Shown: positions 16,600 to 24,968 of the stretch, one piece after another
Layout of the letters: each line of letters begins with the position of its first letter
How positions within the stretch are numbered: the stretch's first letter is position 1
NCBI GenBank assembly: GCA_041390865.1
Contig: JAWKPC010000001.1
Span: 310,001-374,000 of the forward strand
Length of the DNA: 64,000 nt
Source: JAUIIK01 sp041390865
GTDB lineage: Bacteria > Chloroflexota > Chloroflexia > Thermomicrobiales > CFX8
Reading direction: 5' to 3'
Translations under genes and position numbers: made by a program
Notes under the pieces: generated by a model
The model's input: the letters and a program-made list of their open reading frames with translations, nothing else
Databases searched by the model: none
What the model was told of the DNA's origin: nothing

Positions 16600-16739
16600 T
16601 GTCATTTCGACCCGGGCGACTCCACAGCAGCAAGTTTGTCATTTCGACCGAAGTGGAGAATTCTCAGTGTAGCGCGTCACTGGAGTGCGACTGAGATTTC
16701 TCACACCCGCTGAGCGCGGGTACCCGGGTCGAAATGACA
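16600..16739. repeat. 140-bp inverted-repeat element (MITE/REP-like)
   Basis: The ends are perfect 17-mers: TGTCATTTCGACCCGGG at 16600-16616 and its complement at 16723-16739. A partial extra copy (TTGTCATTTCGACC) begins near 16635. Inner segments AGTGGAGAATTCTCAGT and ACTGAGATTTCTCAC are also mutually complementary with mismatches. The GTCATTTCGACC core is of the kind found dispersed between genes in many genomes. No coding capacity and no clear target-site duplication. Confidence 0.7.
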
Positions 16740-16806
16740 CGGTTGTTGCTTATTGAGTCTCCCATGATGCAGCCGGGCAACCCGCCACCTGCTGTGTCAC
16801 AGACTA

Positions 16807-17676
16807 CTAGGCCGGAACCGGCATCTCCGCAGGATCGCGCAGGAGCGAGGTCGTGGAGGTCATCAGGACGCCGGTAGGCGTCCTGAGGGTGATCACGCCG
16901 CGGGCGACCAGTTCCTTGGCCATGCCGAGGACCTGCTGGTCGGACCATTCGAGCTCGGCCGCGATGTCGCCGAGCGTTTTCGGGCCGATCAGGACGCCGA
17001 CGAATTCCCACTCGGTCGCCGAGAGGTTCGTGAAATTTGTCGAGCTCAGGCCGGCGGTGATGTCGCACTCTGTATCCATCGTGATGCGCGGTTCGGAGCG
17101 CAGCCCGGGGTCGAACATCAGTCGGGTCGCGAAGTCGGCGAGGCGATCGCTGGCGGCGCGGGCGATACGTTCGGCGCCGGGCTTGAGATCCCCGGCGGCC
17201 TCGATGACGCCCGCCAGGCCTTGCTGGCAGAGGACTGGGAGAGCAATGTAGGTGGTAACGGCGATCGGGCGGATACCGCCGCCGTCGAAGGTCACGACTC
17301 GTGGCCGGGATGCGCTATAGATGTCGCGGCTCAGTCCGACGGCCCAGGCCATCGCGATCTCGGCCCGGTCGGCAGGCTGGGCGACGATCTTGCCCTGGAC
17401 GACCGTCTGAACGATCCAGACGCCGCTCGGCAGCAGCCGCACGAAGCGCGCCCGCTTGGTGCCCAGTTCTTTGGCGATCCATTCGAGGGTTTCAGCGACG
17501 TAGCGCTGGTCGGAGGCCGGGGTGCCCCAGCGGTTGAGCAGAGTCGTCGTGCCGACGGCCGATCGGAGCAGGGTCGTGCTCAACGCTTGCGGAGTCGAAG
17601 CCAGCCGCTCGTCGGTCGTTTCAGTCGAATCGGTTGTCGTCGTAATCGTTGGTTCTTCCACGTCACGCGCTCCCAC
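16807..17676 (-). CDS. GAF-like sensor with C-terminal winged-helix, function unknown
   Basis: 289 residues, start GTG 17676 (or GTG 17661 with GGAG upstream). After a T/S-rich N-terminus, residues 55-195 look like a GAF-type fold (TLEWIAKELGTKRARFVRLLPSGVWIVQTVVQG, ALPVLCQQGLAGVIEAAG). Residues 220-275 look like a winged helix (LSATEWEFVGVLIGPKTLGDIAAELEWSDQQVLGMAKELVARGVITLRTP). This suggests a cytoplasmic ligand- or redox-sensing transcription factor, but neither ligand nor target is known. It follows a frameshifted small gene on the same strand. Confidence 0.6.
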   Translation of the reverse strand: MGARDVEEPTITTTTDSTETTDERLASTPQALSTTLLRSAVGTTTLLNRWGTPASDQRYVAETLEWIAKELGTKRARFVRLLPSGVWIVQTVVQGKIVAQPADRAEIAMAWAVGLSRDIYSASRPRVVTFDGGGIRPIAVTTYIALPVLCQQGLAGVIEAAGDLKPGAERIARAASDRLADFATRLMFDPGLRSEPRITMDTECDITAGLSSTNFTNLSATEWEFVGVLIGPKTLGDIAAELEWSDQQVLGMAKELVARGVITLRTPTGVLMTSTTSLLRDPAEMPVPA

Positions 17677-17720
17677 TGCTTAGAGGCCGTGCCGTCTGGG
17701 ACAGGAAGATCATCGAATCG

Positions 17721-18169
17721 TCAGTTGGAGGCGCCCCGTTCACGCTCCCAGATCGTGCGCGACATCTCACCTCGGACGATCGCACGAAGATGATCTCGTT
17801 CCAGATCGGTGAGTGTCCGATAGCCTGACGGCAACGTTCGACGGTTTCCACGTCGCCAGTCTCCGCACACCGCTCGAGCATTGCACTGGTGATCCCGGCA
17901 TCGTCGAGAGACGCGACGGAACCGATCCAGGGTGCGATGCGAAGTTCATCGGGCGGCGGCATGGTTGGCCGCAGTTCTTCCAGACGCTCGAGGCGTTCGC
18001 GGGGCTGGGTGACCATGTTATCGATGATCACACTGGGTGGTATCTCGATGGTATGACGTAGGTCCAGCACTAGCGTCTTTCCGATTCTCGGAAAGAACAG
18101 ACAGACAACTTCGCCGGTCTGTATCGCCTCTATGATCTGATTATGAAAATCGTTCGCTTCGATATCCAC
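17721..18169 (-). pseudogene. Uncharacterised protein, probably frameshifted near 17820
   Basis: From GTG 18169 the frame encodes a protein-like text (VVCLFFPRIGKTLVLDLRHTIEIPPSVIIDNMV..., SLDDAGITSAMLERCAETGDVETVERCRQ). After about residue 116 the original frame, which stops at 17663, loses protein character. The alternative frame gives YRTLTDLERDHLRAIVRGEMSRTIWERERGASN and stops at 17721. The join needs one base near 17816-17829 and removes an overlap with the next gene. The family is not recognised. The conserved-looking FFPRIGK...LDLRHT region may be a small beta domain. It could be co-transcribed with the GAF/winged-helix gene. Confidence 0.55.
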
Positions 18170-18262
18170 TCCACCTTACTCCCAGAATTCCAGGGTCGGG
18201 TACCACAGGGGTATACCGTGCCGGGGACCGTAGTACTAGCTGCCGGTTCTGTGCCGCCTGCA

Positions 18263-19060
18263 CTACTCCATGAGCAACGACGACATTTGTTGATGAATGC
18301 CCGGGCAGGTCGCGAGGATTTCCCGCCCGAAGAGATCGAAAGGATCCAGGCCGTAGTTTGTGACCATGCCACCCGCCTCGGTCACGATCAAGCTGCCGGC
18401 AGCCAGATCCCAGGCGGAAGGTCCGCGTTCCCAGTATCCGTCGAAGCGCCCGCAAGCGACGCAACAGAGGTCGTAGGCCGCCGATCCAATCCTCCGAACT
18501 GCCCGCGCCGCGAGGGTGAATTTACGCCAGTCCTCGAAGCTCCTCGGTCGTTCTTCGACGTCATACGGGAAGCCGGAGCAAAGTACGGCGTTCCGGACGT
18601 CGTCGCAGTCGGAAGGTGACGCGGGACCATCGTTGAGCCAGGCGCCCTGGCCCCGTTCAGCCGCGAACATCTCGTCGAGCGGGGGCATGTAGACCGCTCC
18701 GACCTCGACGGTTCCATCGACAACCAGGGCGATCGAGACCGAGTAGATCGGAAATCCATGGGCGTAGTTGGTCGTGCCGTCGAGCGGATCGACGACCCAG
18801 AGGCGCTCAGCCGTTGCGGCCAGATCGCTATACCCTGATTCCTCGCCAAGAATGCCGTCGTCCGGAAACGCGATCGAGAGCCGGTCGGTGATGAGCGCTT
18901 CGCTGGCCCGGTCGGCGTCGGTGACGAGATCCGCCTGGCCCTTGAAGCCGATATCCCGCGTCTGGCCCTGCATTTCGAGCAACAGCAGGCCGGCTTCGCG
19001 GGCGATACGGACGGCGGCATCGAATTCGGCCTGAAACGGCCGGCTAGTTTCGGTGTTCAA
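18263..19060 (-). CDS. Inositol-monophosphatase family phosphatase
   Basis: 265 residues. Metal and substrate motifs are complete: GFKGQADLVTDAD, GEES near residue 77, WVVDPLDGTTNYAHGFP and the second motif WDLAAGSLIVTEAGG. Members act on myo-inositol phosphates, PAP or FBP; the sequence alone does not separate these. The start overlaps the end of tsaD by 17 nt, so it is the last gene of the tsaE-tsaB-rimI-tsaD run on the minus strand. Confidence 0.93.
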   Translation of the reverse strand: MNTETSRPFQAEFDAAVRIAREAGLLLLEMQGQTRDIGFKGQADLVTDADRASEALITDRLSIAFPDDGILGEESGYSDLAATAERLWVVDPLDGTTNYAHGFPIYSVSIALVVDGTVEVGAVYMPPLDEMFAAERGQGAWLNDGPASPSDCDDVRNAVLCSGFPYDVEERPRSFEDWRKFTLAARAVRRIGSAAYDLCCVACGRFDGYWERGPSAWDLAAGSLIVTEAGGMVTNYGLDPFDLFGREILATCPGIHQQMSSLLME

Positions 19061-20150
19061 TGATCTGGATCCCTGGCACTGCGTCGAGAGGATACTGCGC
19101 CTTGACGTCGAGTCCCCACCCGACGGCGACGCCCCTCCGGACGATCTGATAGGCCGCGCCGGCGATCATCGCCGCGTTGTCCGTGCAGTATTCGATCGGC
19201 GGAACGTGCAGCCGTACGTCGAGTTGGCGGGAGAGACGATTCCGGAGCAGTCGGTTCGCGGCGACACCGCCGGCCAGCAGCACGCTACGCGCATCGTTTT
19301 CCTCTGCCGCGCGAACCGTCTTCGTGACCAGCACATCGACGATCGCATCCTGGTACGATGCGGCCAGGCCGTCGACCGGCATGTTCGGCGAGTACTCCGG
19401 CGGGTCGTGTTCCGGAAATGGCGCCGTGAGATCACGGTTCGATGCCCGGCGCGGGTCCCGGGGCCGTCGATACTGCTCGCACTCCCGCAGCAGGGCGGTC
19501 TTCACGCCGGAGAAGGAGAAGTCGTAGGAGTCGCCCAGCCAGGCCCTCGGGAACTCGACCATCAACCGTGCGCCTTCGGCAGCTTTCTGGATTGCCGGGC
19601 CGCCGGGATAGCCGAGGCCGAGTATCCGGGCGCCCTTGTCGAAGGCTTCGCCGGCGGCATCGTCCAGCGTTCGCCCGAGGATCTCGTAGACGCCGTGACG
19701 GTGGACGAGCATGAGCTCCGAATGGCCGCCGGAGACGATCAGGCAGATTGCCGGAAATTGCGGCTCGGGCGTGTCGTCGCCAGTTCGCAACCAGTTCGAA
19801 TAGATGTGCCCTTCGAGATGGTTCACCGGAATCAGCGGCTTCTTCCAGGCAAAGGCCAGGGTTTTGGCGACGTTGACTCCCACAAGCAGCGAGCCGGAGA
19901 GCCCCGGCCCCTCGGTCACGGCGATAGCATCGATCTCGTCCCGGTCGATGTCCGCGATCCGCAACGCCTCCTGGATGGTCGGGATGATTGCCGTGATGTG
20001 CTGGCGCGAAGCGAGTTCCGGGACGACACCGCCGTAGCGGGCGTGGAGGTCGGTCTGTGACGCGATGACGTTCGAGCGGACTTCACGGCCTTCGCGGACG
20101 ATCGCCGCCGATGTTTCGTCGCAGGACGTTTCGATCGCCAGGATATTCAA
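19044..20150 (-). CDS. tsaD: tRNA N6-adenosine threonylcarbamoyltransferase
   Basis: 368 residues, slightly longer than usual because of an insertion around residues 230-260 (RRPRDPRRASNRDLTAPFPEHDPPEYS). N-terminal NILAIETSCDETSAAIV, the metal-binding NHLEGHIYSNWL, SGGHSELMLV, LDDAAGEAFDKGARILGLGYPGGP and the C-terminal LLAGGVAANRLLR identify TsaD. It transfers the threonylcarbamoyl group to A37 of ANN-decoding tRNAs in complex with TsaB and TsaE, both encoded immediately upstream. The start overlaps the rimI stop by 4 nt. Confidence 0.97.
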   Translation of the reverse strand: MNILAIETSCDETSAAIVREGREVRSNVIASQTDLHARYGGVVPELASRQHITAIIPTIQEALRIADIDRDEIDAIAVTEGPGLSGSLLVGVNVAKTLAFAWKKPLIPVNHLEGHIYSNWLRTGDDTPEPQFPAICLIVSGGHSELMLVHRHGVYEILGRTLDDAAGEAFDKGARILGLGYPGGPAIQKAAEGARLMVEFPRAWLGDSYDFSFSGVKTALLRECEQYRRPRDPRRASNRDLTAPFPEHDPPEYSPNMPVDGLAASYQDAIVDVLVTKTVRAAEENDARSVLLAGGVAANRLLRNRLSRQLDVRLHVPPIEYCTDNAAMIAGAAYQIVRRGVAVGWGLDVKAQYPLDAVPGIQIIEHRN

Positions 20151-20803
20151 GAGCGATCCGCCGTGTTCTCGTTCGGGGCAGCGATCACGATCGGGCCGAC
20201 CTGTTCCAGGAGCTGCGCTCGCAGCTCATCGAACTGTCGAACGTAGTCGGGCTCTCTGATGTTCGGCGACCACATGATGTAGGCGTCTTCGCCGTTGTCG
20301 CTGTAATAGCGCCGGCGGACGCCTTGCCGCTCGAACCCGTATTTGCGATAGAGCGCCTGGGCCGAGTCGTTCGAAACCCGGACTTCGAGCGTCAGCATCT
20401 CCGCCCCGCGCGATGCGGCTTCAGTGAAGAGTTGGACGAGCAGGAGCTCGCCCAGGCCGTTCCCGCGCTCGTCGGGGTGGACGCCGATCGTCGTGATGTG
20501 CGCTTCGTCGAACATGATCCACATGCCCGCGAATCCGACGATCGGATCCTGCTGCTGTGGAACTTCGGAACGCCAGGGCAGCGGAAGAAATCCGAACCGG
20601 CCCTTGCCGCTGTCTGGTTCGCTGGCTCCGTTCGTGGCGGGACGCTCGGCGCGCCGCAGCACGACATAATAGTTGCTCTGGGGTTTACGCAGCTCGCGGC
20701 GATAGGCCGATTGGGGCCAGGGGTTGGTGAAGCAGAGCTGATCGACCCGCGAGACTTCGGGCACGTCTTCCTGGCGCATCGGTTCAAGGTAATAGACTGC
20801 CAC
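20147..20803 (-). CDS. rimI: Ribosomal-protein-alanine N-acetyltransferase-like GNAT
   Basis: 218 residues from GTG 20803, one base after the tsaB stop. A longer frame to 20935 overlaps tsaB. GNAT motif A is ITTIGVHPDERGNGLGELLL, and the C-terminal NDSAQALYRKYGFERQGVRRRYYSDNGEDAYIM is typical of RimI. Compared with E. coli RimI there is an insert of about 25 residues (residues 40-70, RPATNGASEPDSGKGRFGF...) and an extended C-terminus. RimI acetylates the N-terminus of ribosomal protein S18. The location inside the tsa cluster is common in bacteria. Confidence 0.9.
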   Translation of the reverse strand: MAVYYLEPMRQEDVPEVSRVDQLCFTNPWPQSAYRRELRKPQSNYYVVLRRAERPATNGASEPDSGKGRFGFLPLPWRSEVPQQQDPIVGFAGMWIMFDEAHITTIGVHPDERGNGLGELLLVQLFTEAASRGAEMLTLEVRVSNDSAQALYRKYGFERQGVRRRYYSDNGEDAYIMWSPNIREPDYVRQFDELRAQLLEQVGPIVIAAPNENTADRS

Positions 20804-20804
20804 G

Positions 20805-21527
20805 TCACGGCTTCCGGGTTGCAGCCGCGGCCTGTTCCGGCCGACCGTGGACGTAGATCGGTTCGAGAGATGCGAGGTCGTCCGCCTGGTTGTTGATCCA
20901 GCGTTCATGAACCATGTTGATAAGGATACCCGCACGGCGTCTCCGGGTGGCCGGCGGGAGCAGGATGATGTGTTCGTTTGACCGGTAATTTGCTGCGATC
21001 GGCTCGGCGAGATCGCCGATCAGGAGTGTCGGCTCGTTGATGCCGTCGGCCAGGCGGTCGAGCGTTCGATGCTCCAGCGCCGCCGCCAGCGTGAGCCCGT
21101 GCAGCCCGGGTCGGTAGTCGCCGGCGACGACTCTCCGGCGCCCTGCATTGACGAGCGCGCGGACCGGCTTTCCCCAGCCTTCGAACTGGGCTGCCGCGGC
21201 GTCAAGCGTGCCGACGCCGAAGATCGGGATGTCGTGCGCCAGGCAGAGCGCCTTGGCGGTGGCCAGGCCAACTCTCAGCGCGCTAAACGAGCCGGGGCCG
21301 GTTGCCACGGCGACGCCGCTCAGGTCTGACGACTCGATGCCGTTGAGGTGCAAGATGCTGTCGACCTGACCGAGCAAGGTTGCCGTCTGGTTACGGTCGG
21401 CCGACCAGGTGATCTCGGCTCCCGGTTCGCCGTATTCCGTTCCGACGCTGGCGACCGCGACCGATACGGTGACCGACGACGTGTCGATCGCGAGAAGCCA
21501 TCCGGCGCGATCTCGATCAGCGGCCAC
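20805..21527 (-). CDS. tsaB: TsaB, t6A complex scaffold protein
   Basis: 240 residues from GTG 21527, overlapping the tsaE stop by 11 nt; the longer frame to 21614 is unlikely. N-terminal LLAIDTSSVTVSVAVA, SGVAVATGPGSFSALRVGLATAKALC and FGVGTLDAAAAQ are the ASKHA-fold markers of TsaB. The protein is an inactive TsaD paralogue that dimerises with TsaD and recruits TsaE for t6A37 formation. It sits between tsaE and rimI, the usual order. Confidence 0.95.
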   Translation of the reverse strand: MAADRDRAGWLLAIDTSSVTVSVAVASVGTEYGEPGAEITWSADRNQTATLLGQVDSILHLNGIESSDLSGVAVATGPGSFSALRVGLATAKALCLAHDIPIFGVGTLDAAAAQFEGWGKPVRALVNAGRRRVVAGDYRPGLHGLTLAAALEHRTLDRLADGINEPTLLIGDLAEPIAANYRSNEHIILLPPATRRRRAGILINMVHERWINNQADDLASLEPIYVHGRPEQAAAATRKP

Positions 21528-22029
21528 GGCCGGCCTCCGCCCGCAATTCCGAGACGAGATCCAGATAGCGCTCGCCGCGTCCGATGAACCGGATGCGCCG
21601 CTTGGTGTCGGCAATCGGCTCCAGCTCGATCAGCAACCACGCTTCGGGCAGGATGGAGGTGGCCCGTTGGGGCCACTCGATCGCGCAGATGGCGTTCCGA
21701 TCTTCCAGCAATTCGTCGAGGCCAATCGAGTACAGGTCGTCCTCGCCCTCCAGCCGGTAGAGGTCGATATGGTGGAGGCGGATCGGGCCCGCCTCGGCCT
21801 TTCCCTCGTACTCGGAGACGAGGGTAAAGGTCGGGCTCGAGACGATGTCGTCGACCGCCAGCCCGGTTGCCAGGCCCTGGATGAACGTCGTCTTGCCGGA
21901 GCCGAGGCCGCCGCTGAGCAGGATCAGGTCGCCAGGGCCGAGCTTCCTGGCTATCGCCGCTCCAAGTTCTTTCGTTTGCCGCGAGCTATGCGAGATCAGG
22001 TCGAGGCCCGCGCGTCGGGTTGCGGTCAA
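21517..22029 (-). CDS. tsaE: TsaE, t6A complex ATPase
   Basis: About 170 residues if the TTG at 22029 is used. The open frame continues to 22236 but would then overlap fbpC, so the start is uncertain. Walker A is GGLGSGKTTFIQGLA, followed by SPTFTLVSEYEG, HIDLYRLEGEDDLYSIGLDELLED and AIEWPQRA, the TsaE fingerprint. The ATPase resets the TsaB-TsaD complex during threonylcarbamoyl transfer. First gene of tsaE-tsaB-rimI-tsaD. Confidence 0.93.
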   Translation of the reverse strand: MTATRRAGLDLISHSSRQTKELGAAIARKLGPGDLILLSGGLGSGKTTFIQGLATGLAVDDIVSSPTFTLVSEYEGKAEAGPIRLHHIDLYRLEGEDDLYSIGLDELLEDRNAICAIEWPQRATSILPEAWLLIELEPIADTKRRIRFIGRGERYLDLVSELRAEAGRGR

Positions 22030-22097
22030 GGGTCTGGTCCAATTCGCCGTCCGTGACGTCCTGGCACAGATGATAGCGTAGCGAGCGTGATCGGCGC

Positions 22098-23240
22098 TCA
22101 GTCGCCCGGAGCCGGAGTGAATGTATTGTCGCCAAGTTCGAACGGCGAATTGACATGCACGCCCCCGAAACCAATCGGACGCGTGAGCGCGACGCGGGTG
22201 TCCTCGCCATAGGCGGCCAGTCGGGCCCGGTTGCACCGGACGCGAACGCGGGTGCCGGGGTCGATCGATACGTAGGACGGCTGGCTGGATTGCAGCTGGA
22301 CGCCGCAGGGAAGCTGGATGACGTAGGTCGTTTCCGCCCCGTGGAACGTTCGCTGGGCGATCACCGCGATACCGTCGGGATCGACCTCGATCGAGACGTC
22401 GCGCGGCCGGATCAGGAGATCCACCTGATCGCGCGGTCCATGCTCGCCAAGCTCGAACTGGCCGAGATCGGAGTCCGCGAGGTCTCCGGTCACCCGCGCC
22501 GGCACGAAGGTCCCCTGGCCGACAAAGCTGGCGACCGCCCGGTTTGCGGGATAGTGATAGATGATCTCCGGCGTGTCGACCTGCTGGATCGTGCCGTTCA
22601 GCATGACGGCCATCCGGTCGGCTACGGTCATCGCCTCCTGCTGATCGTGGGTTACGATCACTGCCGTTGTTCCGAGCCGCTTCAGCAGATCGCGCACTTC
22701 AACGCGCATTGCCAGGCGAAGCTCGGTGTCAAGATTCGAGAATGGTTCGTCGAGCAGCAGGACGTGCGGCTGCGGCGCGAGCGCCCGCGCCATCGCGACT
22801 CGCTGTTGCTGGCCGCCGGAGAGTTGGTAGGGGAAACGGTCGACGAATCCCGAGAGACCGGTCATCTCCAGCAGTTCCCCTAGCCGCTCGGCACGCTTCC
22901 GGCGCGGGAACGACCGCAGTCCAAAGAGAATGTTTTTCGCGACCGTGAGGTGGGGAAAGAGCGCGTATTCCTGGAAGATCATGCCGACGCCGCGCTTCTC
23001 CGGCGGGACGAAACCTCCGCCATCACCGGCAACGACAGAGCCGGCGATCTGGACGCTCCCCCGGTCGGGACGCTCGAAGCCGGCTATGATCCGCAAGGTT
23101 GTCGTCTTCCCGCAGCCGCTCGGTCCCAGCAGCGCCATGATCTCGCCCGGCTCGATGTCCAGCGACAGTTCGTTGACCGCCGGGAGTGTGGCGTCGGGAT
23201 AGGACTTCGTGACGTTGTTCAGAACGATGCCTTCGCCCAC
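22098..23240 (-). CDS. fbpC: Ferric-iron ABC transporter, ATP-binding subunit
   Basis: 380 residues. The nucleotide-binding domain is complete: Walker A LLGPSGCGKTTTLR, Q-loop IFQEYALFPHLTV, signature LSGGQQQRVAMARAL, Walker B VLLLDEPFSNLD, H-loop VTHDQQEAM. A C-terminal OB/TOBE region follows from about residue 245. The CysA/PotA/FbpC group shares this build; the Fe assignment comes from the adjoining permease and binding protein. It lies 105 nt downstream of the permease gene in fbpA-fbpB-fbpC order. Confidence 0.9.
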   Translation of the reverse strand: MGEGIVLNNVTKSYPDATLPAVNELSLDIEPGEIMALLGPSGCGKTTTLRIIAGFERPDRGSVQIAGSVVAGDGGGFVPPEKRGVGMIFQEYALFPHLTVAKNILFGLRSFPRRKRAERLGELLEMTGLSGFVDRFPYQLSGGQQQRVAMARALAPQPHVLLLDEPFSNLDTELRLAMRVEVRDLLKRLGTTAVIVTHDQQEAMTVADRMAVMLNGTIQQVDTPEIIYHYPANRAVASFVGQGTFVPARVTGDLADSDLGQFELGEHGPRDQVDLLIRPRDVSIEVDPDGIAVIAQRTFHGAETTYVIQLPCGVQLQSSQPSYVSIDPGTRVRVRCNRARLAAYGEDTRVALTRPIGFGGVHVNSPFELGDNTFTPAPGD

Positions 23241-23345
23241 CGTTCGTCGACCTCCCTCGCGGGATCTGCTCGATCCCGGTAATTCCGACTTGCTGAGTCT
23301 AGTTTAGTTCAATGGCTCTGAGAATGCGATTCCGGCGCACATAGA

Positions 23346-24962
23346 CTACTCGTCTCCTCGATCGACGCCTTCGATCAGCAGCATGGCGACGGCAGAGATA
23401 ACGATCAGGATCAACGCCGGCGCGGCGGCCCGGGCCCAGAACCCCTCGACCGCCGCGCCCCAGATTCGTGTTGACAGGGTGTTGAAACCGATCGGGCGCA
23501 GCAGGAGCGTCGCCGGAAGCTCCTTGATGACCGTCAGGAAGACGAGTGCGGCTCCGCTGAGCATACCCTTGCTGGCGAGCGGGACCGTGATGAAGATCCA
23601 GGTCCGGGGACCGGAGTATCCGAGGCTCCGGGCGGCTTCCTCGACCCTGGGACTTATCTGGAGTAGTGACGTCCGTACCGTTCCGACGGCCTGGGGCAGG
23701 AACCGGACGGTGTAGGCGAGAAGCAGCATTCCGATCGTCCGGTAGATCCAGGGCGCGTAATTTGCGCCAAAGAAGACGAGCGCCAGCGCCACGACGATTC
23801 CCGGCAGGGCGTAGCCCGAGTAGCTCGCACGCTCGAGCAGCGAGGCGATCCGGCTGGGATACCGGACGGCGACCAGCGCGATCGGCAACGCCGCAATCAG
23901 CGCGACCATGGCAGCCAGGCCCGAGATATAGAAGGATTGCCAGGCAGCAGTCCAGACAAGGCGTAGCGGCTCACCGGAGCTGAGTCCGCGAGCCAGCCAG
24001 TAGATGACGACCCCGACCGGCATGACCAGCGACAGGCTGACGACGCTGCCGCAGAAGAGGACGGCTGGAATCTTCCAACGGCCGAGATCGAGCCGGACTG
24101 CTGGCCTGCCACCGCCAGCCGAGACCCGGTAGTAACGGGCCCGGCCGCGCGTGAACGCTTCGACGATCAACACGATGACGGTCACGCCGATCAGGAGCAA
24201 CGCAAGCCCGGCTGCCAGCGTCCGGTCGAAGGCGTTGGTGTACTGGGTATAGATCGCCCGGGTGAAGGTGTCGTAACGCAGCAGGGAAACGGCTCCGAAC
24301 TCCCCGATCGTGTACAAAGCAACCAGCAGCCCGCCGGCGGCGATTGCCGGTCGCAGCAGCGGGATGTCGACGAAGAGAAAGGTCTTCCACGGGCCGTAGC
24401 CCATCGATCTCGCGGCTTCTTCGTAAGCCGGGTCGATGCCTCTCAATGCGGCGTTGACCGTGATGAGGACGTAGGGGAAGATCAGGGCAGTGAGGGTCAG
24501 GGACGCGCCGGTCAACCCGTAAATCTCCGGCAATCGCTCGACGCCGAGTGGTTCGAGCCAGCCCTGGAGCATTCCGCGCGGACCGAGCGCGGCGATCACG
24601 GTGTAACCGCCGACGTAGCTCGGGATAGCGAGCGGCAGAACTCCGGCCACGGCCCAGAACCGGCGGCCGGGCAGGTCGGTTCGCCTGACCAGCCAGGCGT
24701 ATGGCAGCGAGATGGCGACCGATGCCGCCGTTACGATCGCGGTCAGCAGGGCGGTGTTCTTGAGCAGGGTGAGCGTCCGGTCTCGCCAGATGAGATCCCA
24801 GAGATCGTAGCCGCCCTGGTAGCTGCGGATGAAGAGATAGGCGATGGGAAGGGTGACGGCGACAGCGATGAGCGCCGCCGGGAGCCAGAGCAGGATCGGT
24901 GCCCCGGAGAGGGACAACCGATCAATAATCCTGAGTTGCCCCCGACGGCTCTGCGCCTGCAT
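23346..24962 (-). CDS. fbpB: Ferric-iron ABC transporter, double permease
   Basis: 538 residues, about twelve membrane spans in two homologous halves. Each half carries the cytoplasmic EAA loop: EEAARSMGYGPWKTFLFVDIPLLRPA near residue 185 and EEAARSLGYSGPRTWIFITVPLASKG near 455. Fused double permeases of this size are typical of FbpB-type Fe(III) importers. It starts 6 nt after the fbpA stop, so it is co-translated with the binding protein. Confidence 0.92.
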   Translation of the reverse strand: MQAQSRRGQLRIIDRLSLSGAPILLWLPAALIAVAVTLPIAYLFIRSYQGGYDLWDLIWRDRTLTLLKNTALLTAIVTAASVAISLPYAWLVRRTDLPGRRFWAVAGVLPLAIPSYVGGYTVIAALGPRGMLQGWLEPLGVERLPEIYGLTGASLTLTALIFPYVLITVNAALRGIDPAYEEAARSMGYGPWKTFLFVDIPLLRPAIAAGGLLVALYTIGEFGAVSLLRYDTFTRAIYTQYTNAFDRTLAAGLALLLIGVTVIVLIVEAFTRGRARYYRVSAGGGRPAVRLDLGRWKIPAVLFCGSVVSLSLVMPVGVVIYWLARGLSSGEPLRLVWTAAWQSFYISGLAAMVALIAALPIALVAVRYPSRIASLLERASYSGYALPGIVVALALVFFGANYAPWIYRTIGMLLLAYTVRFLPQAVGTVRTSLLQISPRVEEAARSLGYSGPRTWIFITVPLASKGMLSGAALVFLTVIKELPATLLLRPIGFNTLSTRIWGAAVEGFWARAAAPALILIVISAVAMLLIEGVDRGDE

Positions 24963-24968
24963 CGCGTC

